DNA of 64,000 nt. Origin: Streptomyces sp. NBC_01478 (GTDB lineage: Bacteria > Actinomycetota > Actinomycetes > Streptomycetales > Streptomycetaceae). Made by a program: the position numbers and the translations under genes. Within the stretch, counting starts at the first letter, position 1; every line of letters starts with the position of its first letter. The DNA is taken from assembly GCF_036227225.1 (NCBI RefSeq), contig NZ_CP109444.1:11079501-11143500 (forward strand), in the 5' to 3' direction. This document shows, piece by piece, positions 36,410 to 44,438 of the stretch. The notes below the pieces were generated by a model. It had not been told where the DNA came from. It saw nothing but the letters and a program-made list of their open reading frames with translations, and did no database searches.

Positions 36410-37389
36410 GACTGCCTTTCGCTGTCTGCTTGTTGGGGATCGGGGACGGCGGCTTTTCGGGGGTCCAGGACAGCCACGGCCATCCCGGTGAGCCACTCGG
36501 GCATCGGTTCGTAGGCCAGCCTGCGGCCGGGCACGTGGTCGAGGGCGGCCGACATCAGCAGCCAGGTGCGCAGCTCCTGCGCTCCGTTGCCGGCGACCTT
36601 CTCCAACTCCTCGGTGGAGTACGCGGTGAGCCGTCCCGTCTCGCCCCGCTCGACAAGGGACAGGAACTCGTTGTCGAACTCGGGGTTGAGCGCGGCCTCG
36701 GCGGCGCGGATGATCTCGCGGCGCCGGACGTCGTAGTCCTGCCAGTTCTCCCGGCCGTTCAGCCAGGCGCCGACCATGAACTCCTCGTCGTCGCCGTGCG
36801 GTTCGCGCCAGTCCGGCCAGGGCAGCCGGTGCGAGAGCCCGCCCGAGCCGACCACCGCGACGCGCCGGTCCCCGGGGAAGGCGAGGACGGCGTCCCGGAT
36901 CGCCCGGCCCAGTTCCTCGCAGCGGGTGAGGGTGGGCAGCGGCGGGGCGAAGACGTTGACGACGAGCGGCACGATCTCCACGTCCAGGCCTTCGAAGAGG
37001 TACTGGACGGCGTGCGACTGACCGTGGTCGATCTGGAGCCTGGCCGAGAACGCGGGGTCGAAACCGCCGCCCTCCACAAGGGAGTCGGCGATGTGCCGGG
37101 CCAGCGGAATGTCCACCCTCTGCGGGCCCTTCGGGGTGCCCGACTCACCGCTCGCCACGCACTCGCCGACGCCGATCGTGAAGCTCGGGATCAGGTCCAG
37201 CCAGAAACCCCGGAAGTGGTTGGAGCCGATGAGGATCACCGTGTCGGGGCGGGCCGCGAGGAGCGCCTCCCGCGCTTCGGCCAGCGCGTCGCGGAACCGC
37301 TCGGCCCGGTCCTTGTGGAAGGTCTGGTCCCAGTGGGTGTTCATCAGCGTGCTGTGCGAAGCGCCGACACCCAGGACGATCTCGGTCAT
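36406..37389 (-). CDS. Class III (LigB-fold) extradiol ring-cleavage dioxygenase, MhpB-like
   Basis: This 327-residue protein aligns along its length with MhpB: GASHSTLM (H12), IGSNHFRGFWLDLIPSFTIGVG (H58), DHGQSH (H122, H126), VVGSGGLSHRLP, DNEFLSLVERGETGRL and STEELEKVAGNGAQELRTWL. It binds Fe(II) and cleaves a catechol ring beside one hydroxyl. It is encoded between the M20-fold gene and the C-C hydrolase with overlaps on both sides. The substrate is probably the catechol made by the Rieske enzyme. Confidence 0.9.
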   Translation of the reverse strand: MTEIVLGVGASHSTLMNTHWDQTFHKDRAERFRDALAEAREALLAARPDTVILIGSNHFRGFWLDLIPSFTIGVGECVASGESGTPKGPQRVDIPLARHIADSLVEGGGFDPAFSARLQIDHGQSHAVQYLFEGLDVEIVPLVVNVFAPPLPTLTRCEELGRAIRDAVLAFPGDRRVAVVGSGGLSHRLPWPDWREPHGDDEEFMVGAWLNGRENWQDYDVRRREIIRAAEAALNPEFDNEFLSLVERGETGRLTAYSTEELEKVAGNGAQELRTWLLMSAALDHVPGRRLAYEPMPEWLTGMAVAVLDPRKAAVPDPQQADSERQS

Positions 37390-38711
37390 GCTGCTGTCCC
37401 CTCCAGCTCGGCGCGGGACCGGGTCACGGTGTCGACCGCCGTGCGGATCAGATGGCGCGTGAGCTTCTCCATCGCCGCCACGGACACGGTGTTCATCCCG
37501 CGCGCGAAGTCGATGTCGAACAGCGAGTCCGTGACCTTCGGCATGCCGACCCGCACGGTCGGGATGCCGCGCCCGCGCAGGATGTTGGCGTCGGTGGCCC
37601 CGCTGTTGCCCCGGATCACCTCGTGTTCACGTCCCTCGAACGCGGCCCAACTCGCCGTCGCGCTACGGCAGATCCAGCTCTCGGGGTCGGTGCGGGTGCC
37701 GGGGATGGCCAGGACCAGCTCGGCGGTGGTGTCCGCCGACGCTTTGTCCAGGGCGGCGAGGAACTCCCGCTTGGCCTGCATCGGGGTGGTGCCCGGGGCG
37801 ATGCGCAGGTCCACCATGAGGGTGCAGGCGGCCGGGGTCACCGCCGCCATCCGGGGCCAACCCCCTTGGATCGAGGAGACGATGCCCTGGGGTGCGACCG
37901 TGCCGGAGGTGTGCCGGTCGGCGTACTCGACGAACCACTCCTCCAGGTGCCGGGCGACCTCACCGGCGCGGGCGACGGCGTTGTCGTAGGGCAGGCGGTG
38001 GCGGGAGCCGACGTAGGTGTGCGTGCCGTGGACCGTCACCTCGAACCAGACGAGGCCGACCTCGTCCCAGGAGACCGTCCAGCCGGGCTTGGCGATGACC
38101 GCGTAGTCGGTCCACACGCCCTGCTCCAGGAGGAACGAACAGCCCACGCCCTGGCCGGTGTTGAGGCGGCCGGAGCCGGGGCGGGCGTTGGTGGGCATGC
38201 CGCCCGCGCCGAACGCAGCGACCAGGTCGCCGGTGAGCGGGATGCCGGCCAGCGCGATCGCCTCGGCGGCCATCATCACGCAGGCGGCGTGGCCCTTCGG
38301 GTTGGAGGCGCCGAGGCCGACGACGAGATCGTCGTGGACGGTGGCGCGCGGACGCATGTCGTCGCGCAACTCCGGCCCGATCCACGGGAGATCCTCGCTC
38401 TCCTCGCCCACCGTCAGGGTGTCGATCGGCGCGTACAGCATGAGGTCGGGGCCGGTGCCGTCGCCGGAGAGCCGGGCCCAGGCGTTGGCCTGCCGGTCGT
38501 CCAGCGGCTGGACCGTGGCATCGCAGCCGGCGGCCGTGAGGGTCGCCGCGATGTGCGCCGCGAGCGGGCCCTCGTCGCCGGTCGGGGACGGGATGTCGAC
38601 CAGCCCGGTGATCAGATCGCGCAGCCGGTCGGCGGTGACGTGCCGCCAGGCGTCGGCGACCCAGGCGGCCCGCCGGTCGTCCAGACCCGCCAACTCACCG
38701 GTGGCGGTCAC
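37386..38711 (-). CDS. M20-fold protein lacking metal ligands (pseudo-peptidase?)
   Basis: This 441-residue protein has the M20 layout: VDIPSPTGDEGPLAAHI, a lid domain, and a C-terminal GNSGATDANILRGRGIPTVRVG. The metal ligands are missing. The HxD motif reads APIDT (His to Pro95). The bridging Asp in DxKG is Asn137 (GASNPKGH). The EE catalytic pair is replaced by GAGG (169-172). The GEPT Glu is Lys (VIAKPG), and the final HtpdE reads MNTVS. It probably does not act as a zinc peptidase. It may bind a peptide-like substrate or do metal-free chemistry. GTG 38711 overlaps the stop of the 38-residue gene. Confidence 0.8.
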   Translation of the reverse strand: MTATGELAGLDDRRAAWVADAWRHVTADRLRDLITGLVDIPSPTGDEGPLAAHIAATLTAAGCDATVQPLDDRQANAWARLSGDGTGPDLMLYAPIDTLTVGEESEDLPWIGPELRDDMRPRATVHDDLVVGLGASNPKGHAACVMMAAEAIALAGIPLTGDLVAAFGAGGMPTNARPGSGRLNTGQGVGCSFLLEQGVWTDYAVIAKPGWTVSWDEVGLVWFEVTVHGTHTYVGSRHRLPYDNAVARAGEVARHLEEWFVEYADRHTSGTVAPQGIVSSIQGGWPRMAAVTPAACTLMVDLRIAPGTTPMQAKREFLAALDKASADTTAELVLAIPGTRTDPESWICRSATASWAAFEGREHEVIRGNSGATDANILRGRGIPTVRVGMPKVTDSLFDIDFARGMNTVSVAAMEKLTRHLIRTAVDTVTRSRAELEGTAA

Positions 38712-38824
38712 TGGTTGATCCTGTGGACCTGGGTCATCGTCGTACGCTCGAAGTGCCTTTTCGCGAGCGGGAGCCCGATCGCGATGCCGACTCCGATGAG
38801 CAGGGTGAGCAGTGTGCGGCCCAT
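38708..38824 (-). CDS. 38-residue single-span membrane peptide
   Basis: This tiny gene fills exactly the space between the Rieske and M20-fold genes. Its ATG lies 2 bp after the Rieske stop, and its stop overlaps the next GTG (GTGA). The peptide begins MGRTLLTLLIGVGIAIGLPL, one hydrophobic helix, and ends with a basic, polar tail (AKRHFERTTMTQVHRINQ). No family is recognised. Position and coupling argue for a real product, perhaps anchoring or stabilising a complex. Confidence 0.6.
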   Translation of the reverse strand: MGRTLLTLLIGVGIAIGLPLAKRHFERTTMTQVHRINQ

Positions 38825-38826
38825 GG

Positions 38827-40035
38827 TCAGGCTTCCTTCCCTTCGGTGCCCGTACCGGCGAGCTTCTTGCCGTACTCCTCCTCGCTGAGGTTCCGCCAGG
38901 CGGTCAGCGAGATGTCGGGGCGGTAGAGCTTCTCCGGGGGTGCGTCGGTGATGTCGACCATCCAGGCGTCCTGGCCGGAGAACTGGCCGTGGAACAACCA
39001 CCGGATCGCACCGAGGTACTTGGCGTAGAACCGCAGGGTGTTCCAGCCCTCGGTGAAGTTGACCATCACGCCGACATAGCGGTGGTTGTCCTGGTCGACG
39101 GGGACGTAGAACTCGTAGTGGATGAAGTTCGGGTACGCGATGCGCAGCACGCCGGGCATCGACAGGGACGCGAAGCCGGGGAACTCCTGGGCCTCGATCG
39201 TCGGGTTCACCTTGTCGGGCTTGCCCGTGTTGCCGATGTTGAAGGTCTCCTTCGGCGGCTGGGCCTTCCACCAGCGTTTGTTGGTCCAGTGGCCGACGCC
39301 GGGGAAGTCCGCGTCCCAGTACACCTCGTCCTGGACCCGGAAGATCCAGCGGCCCTTGGGCACGATCCGGGTGATGTTCCAGGTGGGCATCGGCTTGAAC
39401 AGGCGCCAAAGTGCCGTGCGGTGCAGGTACTTGGCGTGTCCCTCGTCGAAGCCGTTCTCGCAGGCGAAGCGCCAGTTGCCGCCGCGCGGGTCGATCCGGC
39501 CGCCCATCACGAAGGCGTTGGCGACGAGTTCCTCGGGCAACTGCTCGTCGATGGAGTGCGGTTGCTCGTCGGCGAGCGGGATGTACACCCACACCATGCC
39601 GAGGCGCTCCTCGACCGGGTACGTCCGCACCGAGACCTTGCCGGTCAGCCGGCAGTCGGGGCCGTCGGTGATGACCGCGGCGAGCTTGCCGGTGGGCAGG
39701 TCGAAGGTCCAGCCGTGGTACGGGCAACTGATGGTGCCGGGGAACTGCTGGTCGCCCTCGGAGAGCGGGACGCCGCGGTGCGGGCAGCGGTTGTGCAGCG
39801 CGTACGCGGTGCCGGCGTCGCGGATCAGCGTGATCTTCTCGCCGCAGATCGTGAACGGAAGCGGATCGGCGGTGATCCGGCTGGACCAGGTGACCGGGTA
39901 CCAGTAGCCGCGGAAGCCCGCGCCCGCCGCGTCGTAGTGCGGCCACGACTTCCAGTCCTGGCGGCCGGGCTCGCCGGTCGGTCTGCGGCGGCTCCGGACC
40001 GGGGGCGGGGTGTCGGGAGAGTCGTCGACCGTCAT
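38827..40035 (-). CDS. Rieske non-heme iron oxygenase, alpha subunit (CarAa-like)
   Basis: This 402-residue terminal oxygenase has a Rieske cluster from C84-P-H86 and C104-P-Y-H107. The mononuclear iron site is in NGFDEGHAKYLH (D197, H200, H205). Sequence around the Rieske domain (VITDGPDCRLTGKVSVRTYPV) resembles carbazole-dioxygenase-type homotrimeric oxygenases, and no beta-subunit gene is nearby, which fits. Electrons should come from the 7Fe ferredoxin and reductase at 32398-33734. ATG 40035 has AGGAGG eight bases upstream. It is the first gene of the operon; two 19-bp palindromes lie 75-120 bp upstream. Confidence 0.9.
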   Translation of the reverse strand: MTVDDSPDTPPPVRSRRRPTGEPGRQDWKSWPHYDAAGAGFRGYWYPVTWSSRITADPLPFTICGEKITLIRDAGTAYALHNRCPHRGVPLSEGDQQFPGTISCPYHGWTFDLPTGKLAAVITDGPDCRLTGKVSVRTYPVEERLGMVWVYIPLADEQPHSIDEQLPEELVANAFVMGGRIDPRGGNWRFACENGFDEGHAKYLHRTALWRLFKPMPTWNITRIVPKGRWIFRVQDEVYWDADFPGVGHWTNKRWWKAQPPKETFNIGNTGKPDKVNPTIEAQEFPGFASLSMPGVLRIAYPNFIHYEFYVPVDQDNHRYVGVMVNFTEGWNTLRFYAKYLGAIRWLFHGQFSGQDAWMVDITDAPPEKLYRPDISLTAWRNLSEEEYGKKLAGTGTEGKEA

Positions 40036-40109
40036 CGTGGGCGTCCTCCTGCTGCCGGGTGAGCTGTACGGCGAGCATGCGGCGGGCCGCGGGATCCGCC
40101 CAAGAGACC

Positions 40110-40128
40110 CGTCCCGCTGAGCAGACCG
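40110..40128. promoter_or_regulatory. 19-bp palindrome O3, Rieske/dehydrogenase divergent promoter
   Basis: CGTCCCGC-TGA-GCAGACCG is the complement orientation of the consensus. It sits 75 bp upstream of the Rieske start. The adjacent CCGCCCAAG block (40096-40104) recurs beside O5. Confidence 0.55.
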
Positions 40129-40136
40129 CTCCGCCC

Positions 40137-40155
40137 CGTCCCGTTCAGCGGACCC
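40137..40155. promoter_or_regulatory. 19-bp palindrome O4, Rieske/dehydrogenase divergent promoter
   Basis: CGTCCCGT-TCA-GCGGACCC begins 27 bp after O3, so two operator copies share this 240-bp divergent region between the Rieske operon and the plus-strand dehydrogenase. Confidence 0.5.
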
Positions 40156-40275
40156 GCGTCGCTGCGCCGGGGCCGCCCGCCGTTCTACGGTGCGTCGACC
40201 GCCGGGCCGCACCGGATCCGGCCGCGCCCTGCGGAGCGTCGCGTCCCGCGTCCCGCGTCGATACGGAGTGAAGTT

Positions 40276-41229
40276 GTGACGACCGCCCTGTCCCGCGCCC
40301 TGGTCCTGGAGCGCTTCGGCTCGCTGCCCCGCCTGGTGGAGCGCCCGGTGCCGGAACCCCGCCCCGGCCACACCCTCGTCCGGATGCGGGCGGCCCAGGT
40401 GGGCCACCTCGATCTGAACGTCGTGGACGGCGAGTTCGGCATCCTCCCCGACCTGCCCGCCGTACCGGGCACCACGGGCTGCGGGGTCGTCCTCGCCTCG
40501 GACACCCACCCCGAGGGCGCCCTGGTGCGGCTCGGCGGCAAGGGGCTCGGCCTGCGCCGCGACGGCTGCTGGGCGGAGCACGCACTGGTGCCGGACGCCG
40601 CGGTGGAGGCGGTCGCGGAGGGTACGGACCCCGCCCTGGCGTGCAGTTGGTTCTCACCGGCGGGCACGGCGTGGGCCGCGGTGCACGCGGTCGCGGACGT
40701 ACGACCGGGGGAGCGGGTGCTCGTGACCGGCGCGGCGGGCGCGGTGGGGGCGCTGACCGTGCAGGTCGCCGCGCGGGCCGGGGCCGAGGTGATCGGGGTC
40801 GTCGGACGCCCGGCCAAGCTCGCCCACGTCCCCGCTCCCGCCAAGTCCCTGCTGGCCTCCGAACTGTCCCTGGAGTCGGTGGGCGGCCCCGTCGACGTCG
40901 TCATCGACACGGTCGGCGGCCCGCTACTCCGCGACGCGCTCCCGCTGGTCCGACCGCGCGGCCGGGTGGCGCTCGTCGGCTACACCGCCGGACGCGATTT
41001 CACCGTCGACCTCGCGGACTTCCTGCTGGCCGACGTCTCCCTGCTGCCGGTGAACCTGATGACCCGGGGCAAGGAGGTCGCGGCGGACGCGGAGGGGCTG
41101 CTGGCGGAGCTGCGGACGGGGGCGCTGACCCTGGAGATCGAGCACCACGGACTGGACGCGCTGGCCGAGGCCACCGAACGGCTGCGCAGCGGGGAGGCGG
41201 TCGGCAAGGTGGTCCTCGACTTGGACTGA
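40276..41229 (+). CDS. Zinc-free MDR/quinone-oxidoreductase-like dehydrogenase
   Basis: This 317-residue medium-chain dehydrogenase/reductase has a GroES-like N-terminus (GHTLVRMRAAQVGHLDLNVVDGEFG; PGTTGCGVV) and Rossmann motif VLVTGAAGAVGALTVQVA. The catalytic zinc Cys/His set is not apparent, so it resembles NADPH:quinone reductases. GTG 40276 has CGGAG upstream. It is divergent from the Rieske gene and shares its two operators, so it probably processes a pathway intermediate. Confidence 0.8.
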   Translation: MTTALSRALVLERFGSLPRLVERPVPEPRPGHTLVRMRAAQVGHLDLNVVDGEFGILPDLPAVPGTTGCGVVLASDTHPEGALVRLGGKGLGLRRDGCWAEHALVPDAAVEAVAEGTDPALACSWFSPAGTAWAAVHAVADVRPGERVLVTGAAGAVGALTVQVAARAGAEVIGVVGRPAKLAHVPAPAKSLLASELSLESVGGPVDVVIDTVGGPLLRDALPLVRPRGRVALVGYTAGRDFTVDLADFLLADVSLLPVNLMTRGKEVAADAEGLLAELRTGALTLEIEHHGLDALAEATERLRSGEAVGKVVLDLD

Positions 41230-41275
41230 GGTCCCCAACTCCCCTTGGCAGGCCCACTGTTGGACCCGTGCCGCG

Positions 41276-42037
41276 TCAGACGACCTTGACGACGGTGCCG
41301 GTGCCTTCGAGCGCGGTCACCTCGTCGGCGGGCGCCGTGGTGTCGGTGACGAGGGTGTGCAGAAGCGTGGCCGGGCCGACGTGGGCGTAGGCGGTGCGGC
41401 CGAGCTTGCCGCCGTCGGCGGCGACGACGATGCGGCGCGCGCCGGCGATACCGGCCTTCTTCACGGCCGCGTCGTCGAGGTCGTAGGCGGTCAGGCCCTC
41501 GGCCGCGCTCAGCCCGCAGCAGCCCATGACGGCGGTGTCGAAGCGCAGCGCCGCCAGGGACGCGAGGGTGAGGGGGCCGGTGAGTGCTCCCTCGGCGGCC
41601 CGGGGCTGCCCGCCGGGCACCAGCAGGGTGGCCGGACCCGGGCCCTCGCCGAAGACGTGCACGGCCTGCAAGGACAGCGGCATCACGGTGACCGGCCGCC
41701 GGCGCAGCAGACGGGCGACCTCCAGGCACGTGGTGCCGCTGTCGAGGAGGACGGTCTCGCCGTCGGCGATCAGCGAGGACACCTCGGCCGCGATACGGCG
41801 CTTCGCCTCGACGGACTCGTGCGCACGCAGCGCGAAGGGCGGCTCCTCGCCCCGGAGCAGGAGGGTGCGCGCCCCGCCCCGGACGCGCTCCAGGACGCCC
41901 TGCGCGGCCAGCGCGTCGAGGTCGCGCCGGATGGTCATCTCGGAGGCGCCGGTCAGTTCGACGAGTTCCTGGACGGTGATCCTGCCCGTCTCCCTGACGG
42001 CCTGCGCGATGATCCCGTGCCGGTCTGCGGTGCTCAT
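41276..42037 (-). CDS. DeoR-family transcriptional regulator
   Basis: This 253-residue repressor has the DeoR HTH (ITVQELVELTGASEMTIRRDLDALAAQGVLERVRGGAR) and the sugar-phosphate-isomerase-like sensor domain (LDSGTTCLEVARLL; VMGCCGLSAAEGLT). It is divergent from an MFS exporter, its likely target. Effectors in this family are phosphorylated sugars. It looks unrelated to the flanking aromatic genes. GTG at 42052 is an alternative start. Confidence 0.87.
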   Translation of the reverse strand: MSTADRHGIIAQAVRETGRITVQELVELTGASEMTIRRDLDALAAQGVLERVRGGARTLLLRGEEPPFALRAHESVEAKRRIAAEVSSLIADGETVLLDSGTTCLEVARLLRRRPVTVMPLSLQAVHVFGEGPGPATLLVPGGQPRAAEGALTGPLTLASLAALRFDTAVMGCCGLSAAEGLTAYDLDDAAVKKAGIAGARRIVVAADGGKLGRTAYAHVGPATLLHTLVTDTTAPADEVTALEGTGTVVKVV

Positions 42038-42043
42038 ATCGCG

Positions 42044-42112
42044 ATTGAACACCAGCCGAAACGAACATTCAATGTGTGCGAAGAGCCAGTATTCAATCGT
42101 GCGGTATGTTCG
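42044..42112. promoter_or_regulatory. Inverted repeats between deoR-type and MFS genes
   Basis: CGAACAT (42062-42068) and ATGTTCG (42106-42112) are inverted copies about 37 bp apart. ATTCAAT occurs at 42067 and 42091, with the inverted ATTGAA at 42044. This AT-rich island is the probable DeoR operator region. Confidence 0.5.
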
Positions 42113-42126
42113 TTACGGTGGATCTC

Positions 42127-43317
42127 ATGAATGATTCGCTGCGAGGCGCCCGTATAGCGACCTTTGTCTACTTCAGTCTGTGCGGCACGCTGATGGGCAC
42201 CTGGGTGGTGAACATCCCCGCCGTCGAGGAGCGCGTGGGCATCACGCACGCGACGCTCGGGGGACTGCTGGTGCTGCTCGGCCTGGGAGCCTTCATCGGC
42301 ATGCAGGTGGCCGGACCGCTGACCGACCGGCTCGGGGCGCGCGTCGTCGTCCCCGCCACCGGCGTCCTGTGCAGCGCGACCCTGGTACTGCCCGGCCTCT
42401 CCCGTGAGCCGTGGACGCTGGCCGGAGCTCTGCTGCTCCTCGGCTTCTCCAACGGCTGCCTGGACGTGAGCATGAACGCGCACGCCGTGCATGTGGAGAA
42501 GGCCTACGGCCGGCCCGTCATGTCGGCCTTCCACGCCACGTTCTCGGTCGGCGGCGTGCTGGCCGCGCTGGTCGGAGCGGCCACGGCGAGCGCCGGCCTG
42601 AGCCCGGCGGCGGGCATGGGCGCGATGGGAGCCCTGGGCGTCGTGGTCGCCCTGGTGTCGGCACGCGCCCTGCTGCCGGCCGCGCCCACCGCCGCCTCGG
42701 CGAAGACCGAACCGGCACCGGCCCCAGGGCGGCGCCGCACCGGCAGCCGCATCTGGATCCTCGCCGCCCTGGCCCTGATGGTCATGCTGTGCGAGGGAGC
42801 CGCCAACGACTGGAGCGCGCTGCACCTGAAGGACGTCCTCGGCGCCCCCGCCAGCACCGCCGCCTTCGCGTACGGCACCTTCGCGGCGACCATGACCGTC
42901 GGCCGACTGCTCGCCGACCGCCTCGTCACCCGGTTCGGGTCCATGGCGATCCTGCGGTACGGCGCGGCGACGGCCGCCGTCGGCATCACGGTCGTGGCCG
43001 TCGTCCCGTGGATCTGGGCCGCGTTCGCGGGGTGGGCGCTGTTCGGTCTGGGACTGTCGGGCTGTGTCCCGCAGTTGTTCAGCGCGGCCGGGCACGCCGA
43101 CCCCGCCGCCGCAGGGGCCAATGTCTCCCGCGTCGCCGGACTCGGCTACGTCGGCATGCTGGCCGGCCCCGCCGTCATCGGCTGGCTGACCCATCTCGTC
43201 GCTCTGAACCACGCTTTCCTGCTGCTGACCCTGATGTGCGCGATCACCGCCGTGGCCGCTGGCATCCTGCGCACCGGATCCGACCGCACGCCCGAGCCGG
43301 CCCACAGCGTCCACTGA
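42127..43317 (+). CDS. MFS transporter (YbjJ-like)
   Basis: This 396-residue transporter has about twelve hydrophobic helices. The N-terminal FVYFSLCGTLMGTWVVNIPAVEERVGITHATLGGLLVLLGLGAFIGM and the NDWSALHLKDVLGA loop are typical of the YbjJ-type inner-membrane MFS group. ATG 42127 follows GGTGGA. It is divergent from the DeoR regulator and followed by a HAD gene after a strong hairpin. The substrate is unknown, perhaps a sugar or nucleoside. Confidence 0.87.
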   Translation: MNDSLRGARIATFVYFSLCGTLMGTWVVNIPAVEERVGITHATLGGLLVLLGLGAFIGMQVAGPLTDRLGARVVVPATGVLCSATLVLPGLSREPWTLAGALLLLGFSNGCLDVSMNAHAVHVEKAYGRPVMSAFHATFSVGGVLAALVGAATASAGLSPAAGMGAMGALGVVVALVSARALLPAAPTAASAKTEPAPAPGRRRTGSRIWILAALALMVMLCEGAANDWSALHLKDVLGAPASTAAFAYGTFAATMTVGRLLADRLVTRFGSMAILRYGAATAAVGITVVAVVPWIWAAFAGWALFGLGLSGCVPQLFSAAGHADPAAAGANVSRVAGLGYVGMLAGPAVIGWLTHLVALNHAFLLLTLMCAITAVAAGILRTGSDRTPEPAHSVH

Positions 43318-43320
43318 CCG

Positions 43321-43354
43321 CCTGTGCGGCACGGCTCACTCCGTGCCGCACAGG
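43321..43354 (+). terminator. 14-bp perfect hairpin after the MFS gene
   Basis: CCTGTGCGGCACGG and CCGTGCCGCACAGG form a perfect stem around a six-base loop, directly after the MFS stop and 45 bp before the HAD gene. There is no T tract. It may act as a terminator or as an attenuator ahead of the HAD gene. Confidence 0.7.
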
Positions 43355-43399
43355 CTTCGCCACCCGCCTTGGCCGCCAGACCCCGGAGGAAACCTCGCC

Positions 43400-44101
43400 A
43401 TGCCCACCGACCGCAGCATCGTGCTCTTCGACCTCTTCGGGGTCATCGCCCGCCACCAACGCCCGGGCGCACTGGGGAAGATGGCCGCCCGCTGCCACAC
43501 CCCCACCGACGCCTTCACCACGGCCTACTGGGCCTGCCGTCCGCCCTACGACGCGGGTCGGCAGTCCGCGCCCGAGTACTGGACCGCCGTACTGCGATGG
43601 CTCTCCAGGCCCGTCGACGCCGACACGATCGAGGAGCTGCGCCGCACCGACATCGACAGTTGGTCACGCGTCGACGCCTCGATGGTCGCCTACGTCCGGT
43701 CCCTCCGCGAGGTCGCCGAGGTCGCCCTGCTGTCCAACATCCCCGCCGACCACGCGGACGCCTTCCTCGCCGCGCAGCCCTGGCTGCACGATCTGGACCA
43801 CGTCGCCTTCTCCGGGAAGATCAAAGCGGCGAAACCGGCCCCGGCGGCCTTCCAGCACTGCGTCGTCGCCCTGCGGGCCGCGCCGGGCGACTTCCTCTTC
43901 GTCGACGACCGCGAGGAGAACGTACGCGCCGCGCGGGCCGTGGGGATGAACGGTCATGTCTTCACGGGCCGCGAGGAGCTGGCAGCCGTCATCGGCGCCT
44001 GGCTGCCGGAGCGAGCGGTTCTCACCTCAGGACGACCACGGCCCGGCCCCGGCAGCAGACGACGTCGCCGGCGCCGCGGCGCTCCAGCAGATCCAGCGTG
44101 A
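43400..44101 (+). CDS. HAD-superfamily hydrolase
   Basis: This 233-residue protein has HAD motif I as LFDLFGVI (D-x-F instead of DxD), motif II LLSNIP, motif III Lys KAAKPAP and motif IV FVDDREENV. It resembles the HAD-IA subfamily with a small cap. ATG 43400 has GGAGGA upstream. The last 80 bases overlap the convergent maoC-like gene, which gives an Arg-rich tail (SRRRRRRRGAPADPA) that is probably not functional. The substrate is unknown, perhaps a phosphosugar. Confidence 0.82.
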   Translation: MPTDRSIVLFDLFGVIARHQRPGALGKMAARCHTPTDAFTTAYWACRPPYDAGRQSAPEYWTAVLRWLSRPVDADTIEELRRTDIDSWSRVDASMVAYVRSLREVAEVALLSNIPADHADAFLAAQPWLHDLDHVAFSGKIKAAKPAPAAFQHCVVALRAAPGDFLFVDDREENVRAARAVGMNGHVFTGREELAAVIGAWLPERAVLTSGRPRPGPGSRRRRRRRGAPADPA

Positions 44102-44438
44102 CCTCGCCGCCGACCGCGTCCACGGAGCGCACGGTCCCGGTCACCACCAGCCGGTCGCCCGCACAGGCGGGCGCCCGGTTCTGCCACTCCACCTCCCGTA
44201 CCTGCCCGCTCTCGCCCGCGAACGCGGCGGCGGCCCGATAGAACAGACAGCCGTGCAACTGCGCCATGACGACCGGCCCGTCCAGCCCCTCCGAGCGGGC
44301 GAACCCGGAGTCGTAGTGGATGCGATGAGCATTGCGGGTGACCGCGCCGAACCGCAGCAAGGTGATCGCGTCGGGTGTCAGCTTGACGGGCAACACGGCC
44401 TGTCCTACGGCAACTTGGCGAACCTGACGGCCCGTCAC
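44022..44438 (-). CDS. MaoC-like hydratase subunit, second copy
   Basis: This 138-residue hot-dog protein has the motif LLRFGAVTRNAHRIHYDSGFARSEGLDGPVVMAQ, like its paralogue at 33801. GTG 44438 overlaps the stop of the upstream hot-dog gene. It probably forms a heterodimeric CoA-ester hydratase with it. The 3' end overlaps the convergent HAD gene. Confidence 0.83.
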   Translation of the reverse strand: MTGRQVRQVAVGQAVLPVKLTPDAITLLRFGAVTRNAHRIHYDSGFARSEGLDGPVVMAQLHGCLFYRAAAAFAGESGQVREVEWQNRAPACAGDRLVVTGTVRSVDAVGGEVTLDLLERRGAGDVVCCRGRAVVVLR

